DNA of 64,000 nt, taken from NCBI RefSeq assembly GCF_023952475.1, contig NZ_JALHRX010000009.1:124001-188000 (forward strand), given 5' to 3'. The stretch's first letter is position 1, and each line of letters opens with the position of its first letter. Below, piece after piece: positions 8,497 through 16,556 of this stretch. Below the pieces are notes generated by a model. The model made no database searches and was not told the origin of the DNA. It was given only the letters and a program-made list of their open reading frames with translations. Origin of the DNA: Cupriavidus sp. WGlv3 (GTDB lineage: Bacteria; Pseudomonadota; Gammaproteobacteria; Burkholderiales; Burkholderiaceae). A program made the translations under genes and the position numbers.

Positions 8497-10065
8497 ATGA
8501 CGATCCGCAATACCCTTTTCATCATGTGCGACCAGCTGCGGCGCGACCATCTCGGTTGCTACGGGCACCCGACGCTGCGCACGCGCAATATCGATGCCCT
8601 GGCCGCGCGCGGCGTGCGCTTCGACCGCGCCTATGTCACCTCCGGCGTCTGCGGACCCAGCCGCATGAGCTTCTACACCGGCCGCTACGTCAGCAGCCAC
8701 GGCGCCACCTGGAACCGCGTGCCGCTGTCGGTCGGAGAAGTCACGCTGGGCGAATACCTGAAGGACAGCGGGCGCGCACTGGCGCTGGCGGGCAAGACCC
8801 ATGTGATGCCCGACCACGCCAACCTGAAGCGGCTGCACCTGGACGGCGGCACCGAGCTGGAGACGCTGCTGCGCAGCGGCCACTTCACCGAAGTCGACCG
8901 CCACGACGGGCATCACGCCGAGCCGCGCAGCGCCTATGCCGACTGGCTGCGCCGGCAAGGCTACGACAGCGCCGACCCGTGGACCGACTACGTGATCAGC
9001 GCCGAGAACGCGCAAGGCGAGATCGTCTCGGGCTGGCACATGCGCAATGCCGGGCTGCCGGCGCGCGTGGCCGAGCCTCACTCCGAGACCGCCTACACCG
9101 TCGGCCAGGCCATGCAGTACATCGCGGCGCGCGGCGACGATCCGTGGGTGCTGCACCTGTCGCTGGTCAAGCCGCACTGGCCCTACCTCGCGCCCGCGCC
9201 GTACCACGCCGCCTATGCGCTGGACGATTGCCTGCCGCTGCAGCGCCACGACGCCGAACTCGAAGACCCGCATCCGGTGCTGTCGGCGTACCGCACGCAG
9301 GAGGAATGCGCCAACTTCATGCGCGCCGAGGTCTCGGACACGGTGCGCCCGGCCTACCAGGGCCTGATCCAGCAGATCGACGACCGGCTCGGCCTGCTGT
9401 GGGAACAGCTGGAACGGCTGGGCCGCTGGGACGACACGCTGATTGTGTTCACCGCTGACCATGGCGACTTCCTGGGCGACCACTGGCTGGGCGAGAAAGA
9501 GCAGTTCTACGACACCGTGCAGAACATCCCGCTGATCGTCTACGACCCCTCGCCGCAGGCCGATGCCACCCGCGGCACCGCGCAAGACAGCCTGGTCAGC
9601 GCGGTCGACGTGGTGCCGACGGTGCTGGATGCGCTGGCCCTGCCGCCCGCGGACCACCGCGTCGAAGGCCGCTCGCTGCTGGACCTGACCCGCGCCGCCG
9701 TGCGCGACGGCGCGGGTGCGTGGCGCGATGCCGTGGTCTCCGAGCTGGACTATGCCTACCGCGGCGCGCGCGTCGCGCTGGGCCGCCATGCCGGCGAATG
9801 CCGCGCCTGGATGGTGCGCGACGCGCGCTGGAAATACGTGCACTGGCAGGGCTTCCGGCCGCAGCTGTTCGACCTGCACAACGATCCGCAGGAGTACTTC
9901 GACCTCGGCGCCGACCCCGGGCATGAAGCCGTGCGCAGTGCCATGCGGCTGCGCCTGCTGGACTGGTTCTGCACGCTCAAGCCGCGCGTGACGGTGACCA
10001 ACCAAGAGGTCGCGGCCAAGACCAATGTGTACAAGCAGGCCGGCGTGTTCTTCGGCGTCTGGTAG
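8497..10065 (+). CDS. Sulfatase-family hydrolase, phosphonate monoester hydrolase-like
   Basis: Alkaline phosphatase superfamily enzyme of 522 residues hydrolysing sulfate or phosphonate/phosphate esters. The formylglycine motif C-x-P-x-R is CGPSR with C52 as the residue to be oxidised. Metal-binding stretches are IMCDQLRRDHLG at the N-terminus and FTADHGDFLGDH in the middle. The overall pattern (VKPHWPYLAPAPYHAAY; GLIQQIDDRLG; RWDDTLIVFTADHG; ARWKYVHW near the C-terminus) resembles rhizobial/Burkholderia phosphonate monoester hydrolases more than classical arylsulfatases. No signal peptide is visible, so it should act in the cytoplasm on imported ester. It needs a formylglycine-generating enzyme, which is not in this window. 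Follows the Bug gene closely. Confidence 0.88.
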   Translation: MTIRNTLFIMCDQLRRDHLGCYGHPTLRTRNIDALAARGVRFDRAYVTSGVCGPSRMSFYTGRYVSSHGATWNRVPLSVGEVTLGEYLKDSGRALALAGKTHVMPDHANLKRLHLDGGTELETLLRSGHFTEVDRHDGHHAEPRSAYADWLRRQGYDSADPWTDYVISAENAQGEIVSGWHMRNAGLPARVAEPHSETAYTVGQAMQYIAARGDDPWVLHLSLVKPHWPYLAPAPYHAAYALDDCLPLQRHDAELEDPHPVLSAYRTQEECANFMRAEVSDTVRPAYQGLIQQIDDRLGLLWEQLERLGRWDDTLIVFTADHGDFLGDHWLGEKEQFYDTVQNIPLIVYDPSPQADATRGTAQDSLVSAVDVVPTVLDALALPPADHRVEGRSLLDLTRAAVRDGAGAWRDAVVSELDYAYRGARVALGRHAGECRAWMVRDARWKYVHWQGFRPQLFDLHNDPQEYFDLGADPGHEAVRSAMRLRLLDWFCTLKPRVTVTNQEVAAKTNVYKQAGVFFGVW

Positions 10066-10108
10066 CCGGAGCGCCGCCGCAACTGGCCCCGCGTGGCAGG
10101 CGCCGGTT

Positions 10109-10123
10109 GCCTGAAAAAGTTGC
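10109..10123 (-). promoter_or_regulatory. Possible copy of the GTA-N5-TAC element (degenerate)
   Basis: On the minus strand this reads GCAACTTTTTCAGGC, matching 13 of 15 bases of the element at 36577 (GCAGCTTTTACAGGC). It lies about 160 bases before the host-attachment gene in a 218-base gap (10066-10283) that holds no gene. Confidence 0.4.
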
Positions 10124-10283
10124 ACGGTTTGCCTGTCGATACTGCAACCGTGTGCCGCGGCCGGCATCTCAGGCCCGCATCTGGCGCCGCCCGGGAGCCA
10201 GGACCCGGGCGGCGGTCCGGATGGCGTATCCCTTGCAACAGGTGCCGGAGGGCCCTGTGTTCGGGCCGGCAACCGGAGCGATC

Positions 10284-10808
10284 ATGAAGAACATCTGGAT
10301 CCTGGTGGCGGATGAATCCGTCGCCCGCATCTTTGCCTCGCATGGCGACAGCGCCCCGCTGGAAGTCGTCGAGGAAATCACCGACGCGGCCGCGCATGCC
10401 GACCGCGCCGACCTGCGCCGCGACGCCTATGGCCGCCGGGGCCAGGCCGCCGCCCAGGGCGACGCCGGACACCCCGGCGCCCACCAGGTGGGGCCGTCGA
10501 CGGTCACGTCTTCGGCGGGCGAGGACGAGCTGCACCAGGAAGCGCAGCTGTTTGCCCGGCGCGTGGCCGATTACCTCGACAACGCACGCAACAAGCAGCG
10601 CTTCGACGAACTCGCGCTGATCGCGGCGCCGCGCTTCCTCGGGCTGTTGCGCAAGACCCTGCCGCCCGGCGTCACCGACGTGATCACCCGGGAAATCGAC
10701 AAGGACTTCAAGTACGTGGCCAATAACGACCTGCAGCAGCGGCTGGCCGATGAAGGCATCGTGCCGGCGCGGCGCGACGAACGCGTCAATACCGGCCGCG
10801 ACCGTTAG
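10284..10808 (+). CDS. Host attachment family protein (PF10116-like)
   Basis: 174-residue soluble protein of the family named after an Agrobacterium gene affecting attachment; the biochemical role is unknown, and the fold resembles release factor 1/RNase-like domains. The N-terminus MKNIWILVADESVARIFAS and the later stretch LALIAAPRFLGLLRKTLP are typical. The middle (about 45-85) is a charged, low-complexity insert. The start at 10284 follows CGGAG and gives the conserved N-terminus; the frame is open further upstream without similarity. It lies alone, followed by a strong hairpin, and in Burkholderiaceae often accompanies stress genes. Confidence 0.82.
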   Translation: MKNIWILVADESVARIFASHGDSAPLEVVEEITDAAAHADRADLRRDAYGRRGQAAAQGDAGHPGAHQVGPSTVTSSAGEDELHQEAQLFARRVADYLDNARNKQRFDELALIAAPRFLGLLRKTLPPGVTDVITREIDKDFKYVANNDLQQRLADEGIVPARRDERVNTGRDR

Positions 10809-10824
10809 CAGGAAGGCCTGACAA

Positions 10825-10856
10825 CGCAGCCGCCCGTGCTGGCGCAGGCGGCTGCG
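10825..10856. terminator. Strong hairpin between convergent genes
   Basis: Perfect 10-bp stem CGCAGCCGCC / GGCGGCTGCG with a 12-base loop, in the 54-base gap between the ends of the host-attachment gene and the lipoprotein gene. It could terminate transcription from both sides, although no long T-tract follows. Confidence 0.6.
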
Positions 10857-10862
10857 CCGCCG

Positions 10863-11114
10863 TCAGCGGGCGGTGCCGGAACCGCTGGCGGCGCCACTGC
10901 TGCCGCTCGAGGTACCGCTCGGGCTGGTGGTGCTGGTCGCACCGGAAGTACCGGTGGACGTGCTGGCGCCAGGCGTGGTGCGGCTGCGGTTCTGTTCCGT
11001 CACCGCGCCCGATCCGGACAGCGAGCCGGAGCCGCTGGTGCTGCCGGTGGCGGTGCAACCCGCCAGGATGCCAAGGGCGAGCAAGGCTGTGCCGATGCGT
11101 AAGGGTGTTTTCAT
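10863..11114 (-). CDS. Small Ser/Thr/Gly-rich lipoprotein
   Basis: 83 residues. The N-terminus MKTPLRIGTALLALGILAGC is a lipoprotein signal with lipobox LAGC (Cys20). The remainder is a low-complexity stretch of Ser, Thr and Gly, with no recognisable domain. Aspartate is not the residue after the lipidated Cys (it is Thr), which favours the outer membrane. Function unknown. Two copies of the recurring GTA-N5-TAC element lie upstream at 11289-11319. Confidence 0.75.
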   Translation of the reverse strand: MKTPLRIGTALLALGILAGCTATGSTSGSGSLSGSGAVTEQNRSRTTPGASTSTGTSGATSTTSPSGTSSGSSGAASGSGTAR

Positions 11115-11288
11115 GTTGTCCTCCATCTGGCAGGTTGGCGGCAAGCCTTGCTGCATGGCGCAGCCTGCCGGCAGGGCGCCAGCGGCGCCGCTGCGCTGGA
11201 GAAGACGCAACGGACGTACCAGATTGGGATACACGGGGGGCACCGCTGCGGCGAAGCGGGCACGGCAGCGGACCGTGCCTTCGCCGCA

Positions 11289-11319
11289 GTAAGAAGTACG
11301 TGCGGCCGGTAAAAGTTAC
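11289..11319 (-). promoter_or_regulatory. Two tandem GTA-N5-TAC elements
   Basis: On the minus strand the sites read GTAACTTTTAC (11309-11319, inside the perfect palindrome GGTAA-N3-TTACC at 11308-11320) and GTACTTCTTAC (11289-11299), with centres 20 bases apart. They lie in the gap 11115-11397, upstream of the lipoprotein gene. The second differs from the glgE-upstream site at 39498 by one base. Confidence 0.55.
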
Positions 11320-11397
11320 CGTGCGGGTACCTGATGAGTGCGGGATCGGCGCTCCGTTGCGGCGCTTGCTGCAATCGCCGGCCTTGGACTCGGCGCT

Positions 11398-12108
11398 TTA
11401 GCGCGTCAGCGTCCACTTGTAGGCATAGCGGTCCGGCCGGAACAGCAGGTCGGCGCAGAACAGCGGCGTGCCTTCGATGTCGTAGGGCGTGCAGCGCAGT
11501 CGCAACAGCGGCAGGCCTTCGGCGACGTCGAGCTTGCGGGCCACGTCGGCCGGCGCCGGGATCGCGCTGGCTTCCATCGCCACGTCGCGAAAGCGATACC
11601 CCAGCCGGCTTTCGAACAGCGCCATGGCGTCGTTGGTCTCGACATCTTCCTGCACCAGGCGGCGCATCAGCGGCTCGGGCCCCATCAGGTTGAAATAGGC
11701 GACCGCCACGTCGTCCCAGTAGCGCACCGTGGCCACGCTCAGCACTTTCTCGCCCGGCTGCAGGCTCAGCGCCGCGGCCACATGCGGCGGCGCCCGCAAC
11801 AGGCGCACCGACGCCAGCTTGCCGTAGGCCAGTTGGCCCCGCGCCCGCCCGGTCTCATAGAAGCCGGTGAGCGCGCCGAGGCTGGGGGTATCGGCCGGCC
11901 GCGTCACGAAACTGCCCTTGCCATTCACTTTCTCGATCAGGCCGGCGTTGTGCAGGCCGGACAAGGCCTGCCGCACCGTGATGCGGCTGACCCCGAACTC
12001 GGTCATCAGCTCGGCCTCGGACGGCAGCTTCGCCCCGGGGCCGAAGGTGTTGCTGGCGATTCGCTGGCGAATCTCGCTTTCGATCTCTTTGAACCTGGGC
12101 AGCGCCAC
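11398..12108 (-). CDS. GntR family regulator with UTRA effector domain (HutC type)
   Basis: 236 residues from a GTG start at 12108 (VALPRFKEIESEIRQRI), which gives the normal HutC-type length. An ATG at 12192 is also in frame but would place one operator inside the coding sequence. The winged helix-turn-helix (about 1-70) contains FGPGAKLPSEAELMTEFGVS and RITVRQALSGLHNAGLIE. The UTRA ligand domain (about 85-230) ends with LFRPDRYAYKWTLTR. It diverges from the GMC dehydrogenase operon with two symmetric operators between them, so it probably represses that operon and itself. The effector is likely an intermediate of the dehydrogenase/dioxygenase pathway. Confidence 0.9.
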   Translation of the reverse strand: MALPRFKEIESEIRQRIASNTFGPGAKLPSEAELMTEFGVSRITVRQALSGLHNAGLIEKVNGKGSFVTRPADTPSLGALTGFYETGRARGQLAYGKLASVRLLRAPPHVAAALSLQPGEKVLSVATVRYWDDVAVAYFNLMGPEPLMRRLVQEDVETNDAMALFESRLGYRFRDVAMEASAIPAPADVARKLDVAEGLPLLRLRCTPYDIEGTPLFCADLLFRPDRYAYKWTLTR

Positions 12109-12168
12109 GTGTGTCCCGCCCCGCGGGCGGCTCCGAACTGAGTGATGCGGATGAATGAGGCGGATTAT

Positions 12169-12184
12169 ACCTATCATGACAGGT
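12169..12184. promoter_or_regulatory. GntR operator 1, ACCTATCATGACAGGT
   Basis: 16-bp near-perfect palindrome (one mismatched pair) with the same outer half-sites ACCT/AGGT as operator 2. Its centre is 33 bases (about three helical turns) from that of operator 2, so two dimers would bind the same face. Confidence 0.75.
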
Positions 12185-12201
12185 GTCGTCATAACCTATT
12201 G

Positions 12202-12217
12202 ACCTGTTATAACAGGT
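12202..12217. promoter_or_regulatory. GntR operator 2, ACCTGTTATAACAGGT
   Basis: Perfect 16-bp palindrome of the HutC/GntR type between the divergent GntR gene and the GMC dehydrogenase gene (TTG start at 12294). Its TATAAC centre may also be part of a -10 element, so binding would block transcription. Confidence 0.8.
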
Positions 12218-12293
12218 AATGGCAGTATCCGTCGTCACCAGCGCTCTGCGCCCCACCCATCACCGCGTGCTGGCAACACAGGAGACAACTCAA

Positions 12294-13964
12294 TTGGAAA
12301 CCAGGGCAAAAGACACCGTCGGCGCGCCGGCGGAGTTCGACTACATCGTCATCGGCGCGGGATCGGCGGGCTGTGCCGTGGCCGGGCGCCTGGCCGAGGA
12401 CGCCAGCGTCACGGTGGCGCTGCTCGAGGCGGGACCGCATGACCATCATTACGCGATCTGGGCGCCGGTCGGCATCGCCGCCGTGGTGCCCAAGGCCGGC
12501 CCGCGCAACTACGCCTACTACACCGAGCCGCAGGCGGGCCTGAACGGCCGCCGCTCCTACCAGCCGCGCGGGCGCGGCCTGGGCGGCAGCTCGTCGATCA
12601 ACGGCATGGTCTATATCCGCGGGCACCGGCGCGACTATGACGACTGGGCCGCGCTGGGTTGCCGCGGCTGGGGCTATGACGAGGTGCTGCCCTACTTTCG
12701 CCGCAGCGAGCGCAACCCCCGGCTGGGCGGACACCAGGACGCACTGCATGGCAGCGACGGGCCGCTGCACGTCAGCGACCTGCGCTCGCCCAACCCGTTC
12801 GCGCAGCGCTTCGTCGAGGCCGCGATGCAGGCCGGGCTGCCGCGCAACGACGACTTCAACGGCGCCACCCAGGAAGGCGCGGGCCTGTACCAGGTGACGC
12901 AGCGCAACGGCGAGCGCTGGAACGCGGCGCGCGCCTACCTGCACAGCGGCAACGCGGCCGACACCGCGCTGAACGGCGGCCGCCGCGGGCTGGCGGTGAT
13001 GACCGACACGCAGGCACTGCGCATCCTGTTCGACGGCAAGCGCGCGACCGGCGTGGAGATGGTCCGTGGCGGCGCGGTGCAGGTGCTGCGCGCGCGGCGC
13101 GAGATCGTGCTCAGCGGCGGCGCCTTCAATTCGCCGCAACTGCTGCTGGCCTCCGGCATCGGCCCGGCCGCGCACCTGCGCGAGGTCGGCATCGACGTGG
13201 TCCACGAGCTGCCGGGCGTGGGCGAGAACCTGCAGGACCATCTCGACATCATCGTCAACAAGCAGCTGCAGACCACCGAGCTGTTCGGCAAGACCGGCCG
13301 CGGCATGCTGAAGCTGGCGCGCGAGGTGATGCGCTATCGTCGCACCCGCACCGGCATGGTGACCTCCAATATCGCCGAGGCCGGCGCGTTCCTGCGCAGC
13401 CGGCCCGAACTGGAGATCCCCGACGTGCAGCTGCACTTCGCGGTGGCGCTGCTCGGCAACCGCAACCTGGGCAACCTCGGCCACGGCTATTCCTGCCATG
13501 CCTGCGTGCTGCGTCCCAAGAGCCGCGGCCACGTGCGCCTGCGCAGCGCCGACACGCGCGAAGCCCCGCTGATCGATCCGCGCTTCCTGTCGGCCGAGGA
13601 AGACATGGCCGGCATGGTCGAGGGGGTGCGCGCGATCCGCCGCATCTTTGCCCAGCCGGCACTGGCGCAGCACGGCGGGCGCGAGGTGCTGACCGACGCG
13701 TTCGGCCCCGGCAGCGGCAACCAGGCGGCGATCCAGGACTTCGTGCGCAACCATGCCGATACGGTCTACCACCCGGTCGGCACCTGCAAGATGGGCGTCG
13801 ACGACATGGCCGTGGTCGATCCCGAACTGCGCGTGCGCGGCGTGCAGGGGCTGCGCATCGCCGACGCCTCGATCATGCCGACCCTGGTCGGCGGCAACAC
13901 CAACGCGCCGGCCATCATGATCGGCGAAAAGGCCGCGGACCTGCTCAGGGCCGCGCTGCGCTGA
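12294..13964 (+). CDS. GMC family FAD-dependent alcohol/choline-type dehydrogenase
   Basis: 556 residues. The TTG start at 12294 is preceded by AGGAG at nine bases; the frame is open to 12219, but that start would lie against the operator. The FAD Rossmann motif is DYIVIGAGSAGCAVAGRLAE near residue 17. GMC signature 1 is GRGLGGSSSINGMVYIRGH; signature 2 is GAFNSPQLLLASGIGP. The C-terminal catalytic region has VYHPVGTCKMG and NTNAPAIMIGEKAA. It oxidises a primary alcohol to an aldehyde, passing electrons to the respiratory chain in relatives such as BetA and AlkJ. It forms an operon with the TauD-type and aldehyde dehydrogenase genes downstream. Confidence 0.92.
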   Translation: METRAKDTVGAPAEFDYIVIGAGSAGCAVAGRLAEDASVTVALLEAGPHDHHYAIWAPVGIAAVVPKAGPRNYAYYTEPQAGLNGRRSYQPRGRGLGGSSSINGMVYIRGHRRDYDDWAALGCRGWGYDEVLPYFRRSERNPRLGGHQDALHGSDGPLHVSDLRSPNPFAQRFVEAAMQAGLPRNDDFNGATQEGAGLYQVTQRNGERWNAARAYLHSGNAADTALNGGRRGLAVMTDTQALRILFDGKRATGVEMVRGGAVQVLRARREIVLSGGAFNSPQLLLASGIGPAAHLREVGIDVVHELPGVGENLQDHLDIIVNKQLQTTELFGKTGRGMLKLAREVMRYRRTRTGMVTSNIAEAGAFLRSRPELEIPDVQLHFAVALLGNRNLGNLGHGYSCHACVLRPKSRGHVRLRSADTREAPLIDPRFLSAEEDMAGMVEGVRAIRRIFAQPALAQHGGREVLTDAFGPGSGNQAAIQDFVRNHADTVYHPVGTCKMGVDDMAVVDPELRVRGVQGLRIADASIMPTLVGGNTNAPAIMIGEKAADLLRAALR

Positions 13965-14002
13965 GCCAAACCGCACAGGAACAACACACCAAGGAGACCA
14001 CC

Positions 14003-14914
14003 ATGCAAGCCACCGCACCCGCCACCATCAGCCCGCAAGACTACCGGGCGCTCGAGCAGGAGCCGTTTCCCTTCACCGTGCGCCGCTGCACGCCGACCAT
14101 CGGCGCCGAGGTCGAGGGCATCGATTTCCGCGAGACGCTGGACCGCGACACCTATCTCTCGCTGCGCCGCGCGCTGCTGAAGTACAAGGTTCTGTTCTTC
14201 CGCAAGCAGGCCATCACGCCGGCCCAGCACGTTGCGGTGGCGCGGCGCTTCGGCGAGCTGGAAGTCCACCCGATGTTCACCAACCATCCGGAGCATCCGG
14301 AACTGGTGGTGTTCGGCCGCAACGACAAGACCCGCGGCCGCGAGAACCTGTACCACTCCGATGTGTCGTGGCGCGAGATCCCCTCGATGGGCTCGATGCT
14401 GCGCTGCCTGGAGTGCCCGGAGGTCGGCGGCGACACCATCTGGATCAACATGGCCGCGGCCTACGACAACCTGCCGCAGGAGATGAAGGACCGCATCGCC
14501 AACCTGAAGGCGGTGCACGACGCCATGCCGGCATTCGGCACCGCCCTGAGCGAGGAAAAATACGCCGAGATGCGCGCCAAGTATCCGCCCATGGTGCACC
14601 CCGTGGTACGCACCCATCCGGAAACCGGCGAGCAGATCCTGTTCGTCAACGAGGCCTTCACCACGCACTTCGCCAACTTCGCCAAGGAACAGCCCTACCG
14701 CTTCGGTTCCGATTTCCGGCCGGCGGAACTGGACCTGATGCAGTACCTGTACCGCCAGGCCGCCGCGCCCGAATACCAGGTGCGGCTGCGCTGGCAGCCG
14801 GACACGATCGCGCTGTGGGACAACCGTTCCACCCAGCACTACGCCGTGCAGGACTACTTCCCCGCGGTGCGCCACATGAACCGCGCCACCATCATCGGCG
14901 ACCGTCCGGTCTGA
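14003..14914 (+). CDS. TauD/TfdA family 2-oxoglutarate-dependent dioxygenase
   Basis: 303-residue non-haem Fe(II) enzyme. The facial triad is H118 and D120 (in LYHSDVSW) with H279 (in STQHYAV). R290 lies 11 residues after the distal His, exactly the TauD spacing for the arginine that holds 2-oxoglutarate. The family hydroxylates next to a heteroatom (sulfonates, sulfate esters, phenoxyacetates, amines), often giving an unstable product that collapses to an aldehyde. Its position between an alcohol dehydrogenase and an aldehyde dehydrogenase suits that role. It starts 38 bases after the dehydrogenase with an AAGGAGACC ribosome site. The substrate is unknown. Confidence 0.92.
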   Translation: MQATAPATISPQDYRALEQEPFPFTVRRCTPTIGAEVEGIDFRETLDRDTYLSLRRALLKYKVLFFRKQAITPAQHVAVARRFGELEVHPMFTNHPEHPELVVFGRNDKTRGRENLYHSDVSWREIPSMGSMLRCLECPEVGGDTIWINMAAAYDNLPQEMKDRIANLKAVHDAMPAFGTALSEEKYAEMRAKYPPMVHPVVRTHPETGEQILFVNEAFTTHFANFAKEQPYRFGSDFRPAELDLMQYLYRQAAAPEYQVRLRWQPDTIALWDNRSTQHYAVQDYFPAVRHMNRATIIGDRPV

Positions 14915-14944
14915 CCGAAAACCAACCCATCGAGGCAACCGGAC

Positions 14945-16366
14945 ATGCATAGCGTCGACAAGTTCTATATCCAGGGCCAATGGGTGCAGCCCGCCGAGGG
15001 CGCCACCCACGCCGACATCATCGACCCGGCCACCGAAGCAGTGGCGGGCAGGCTCGCCATGGGCACCGCCGCGGACGTGGACCGCGCCGTGGCCGCCGCG
15101 CGCGCGGCCTTCCCGGCGTGGTCGGTATCCACCCGCGAAACGCGCATTGCGCTGCTCGAGCGCATCATCGCCGCCTACCAGGCGCGCATGGCCGACCTGG
15201 CGCAAGCGGTACGCCAGGAGATCGGCGCGCCGATCACGCTGGCCACCAACCTGCAGGCGGCGATCGGGCTGGGGCAATTGCGGGCGACGCTGCAAGCACT
15301 GCGCGACTTTGCCTTCGAAAGCCCGCGCGGCAAGAGCCATGTGCTGCGCGAGGCCATCGGCGTGGCCGCGCTGATCACGCCGTGGAACTGGCCGCTGAAC
15401 CAGATCGCGGCCAAGGTGGCGCCGGCGCTGGCGGCGGGCTGCACCGTGGTGCTCAAGCCCTCGGAGATCGCGCCGCTGGATGCGCAGATTTTCGCCGAGA
15501 TCATGGATGCCGCCGGCACGCCGCCGGGCGTTTTCAACATGCTCTATGGCGAAGGCCGCGTGGTCGGCGCCGCGCTGTCGTCGCATCGCGAGGTCGACAT
15601 GGTGTCGATCACCGGCTCGACCCGCGCCGGCGTGGAAGTGGCCATCAGCGCCGCGCCCACCGTCAAGCGTGTGGCACAGGAGCTGGGCGGCAAGTCGCCG
15701 CTGATCGTGCTGGACGACGCCGACCTGCAGGCCGCGGTGACCAGCGGCGTGGCCCAGTGCATGGTCAACTCCGGCCAGACCTGCGTGGCGCCCACGCGCG
15801 TACTGGTGCCGCGCGCACGCTACGAGGAAGCGGTGCAGATCGCGGCGGCGGTGGCCAATGCGGTGAAGGTCGGCGATCCGTCCGATCCCGACACCAAGAT
15901 GGGCCCGATTTCCAACCGCGGCCAGTATGACAAGGTGCAGCGCCTGATCGGCATCGGCATCGAGGAAGGCGCGCGGCTGGCCGCCGGCGGCCCGGGCCGC
16001 CCCGACGGCCTGGCGCGCGGCTTCTATGCCCGCCCGACCGTCTTTGCCGACGTGCGCAACGACATGGCCATTGCCCGCGAGGAAATCTTCGGGCCGGTGC
16101 TGTGCCTGTTGCCGTACGACAGCGAAGAGGAAGCCGTGGCCATCGCCAACGACACGGAGTTTGGCCTGGCCGCCTATGTCGCCTCGTCCGACCCGGCGCG
16201 GGCGCGCAGGCTGGCGGCGCGGCTGCGCGCCGGCAACGTGCGCATCAACGGCGCGATGATGGATATCTCCGCGCCCTTCGGCGGCTACAAGACTTCCGGC
16301 AACGGCCGCGAGTACGGCCCCGAAGGCATCGCCGAGTTCCTCGAGACCAAGACCGTGACGGGCTGA
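14945..16366 (+). CDS. NAD(P)-dependent aldehyde dehydrogenase
   Basis: 473 residues, class of soluble ALDH superfamily enzymes. The catalytic cysteine is C280 in NSGQTCVAP, and the general base is E246 in QELGGKSPL. The coenzyme-binding stretch is ITPWNWPLNQIAAKVAPALA with K171 in LKPSE. The C-terminal motif FGGYKTSGNGREYG is typical. It oxidises an aldehyde to the acid. Third gene of the GntR-controlled cluster (30 bases after the dioxygenase), where it would receive aldehyde from the GMC dehydrogenase or the dioxygenase. Distinct from gabD at 18458 in the same window. Confidence 0.93.
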   Translation: MHSVDKFYIQGQWVQPAEGATHADIIDPATEAVAGRLAMGTAADVDRAVAAARAAFPAWSVSTRETRIALLERIIAAYQARMADLAQAVRQEIGAPITLATNLQAAIGLGQLRATLQALRDFAFESPRGKSHVLREAIGVAALITPWNWPLNQIAAKVAPALAAGCTVVLKPSEIAPLDAQIFAEIMDAAGTPPGVFNMLYGEGRVVGAALSSHREVDMVSITGSTRAGVEVAISAAPTVKRVAQELGGKSPLIVLDDADLQAAVTSGVAQCMVNSGQTCVAPTRVLVPRARYEEAVQIAAAVANAVKVGDPSDPDTKMGPISNRGQYDKVQRLIGIGIEEGARLAAGGPGRPDGLARGFYARPTVFADVRNDMAIAREEIFGPVLCLLPYDSEEEAVAIANDTEFGLAAYVASSDPARARRLAARLRAGNVRINGAMMDISAPFGGYKTSGNGREYGPEGIAEFLETKTVTG

Positions 16367-16382
16367 AGTCGGCCCGGCCATG

Positions 16383-16423
16383 CACCGCCCGGCCGCCGGC
16401 ACAAGCCCGGCCGCCGGGCGGTG
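16383..16423. terminator. Long GC hairpin after the dehydrogenase operon
   Basis: Perfect 11-bp stem CACCGCCCGGC / GCCGGGCGGTG with a 19-base loop, starting 17 bases after the aldehyde dehydrogenase stop. Only a weak T-run follows. The remainder of the gap to 16556 shows no gene. Confidence 0.5.
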
Positions 16424-16556
16424 TCGTCTGGGCGACGCATGCACCCGCGCTGCCGCGCTTGTCTGACATCGGCAGGCGGCGGCGTCCGACAGTCCAACGC
16501 CTGCCGGAACGCTATCTTCGAGGGTAGCGCCAGGCCTTTTGCCGAAGCGCCCGGCT

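Noticed and set aside
8488..10272. Minus-strand open frame opposite the sulfatase gene
   Set aside because: The plus-strand sulfatase has its full motif set; the antisense product has no recognisable fold.
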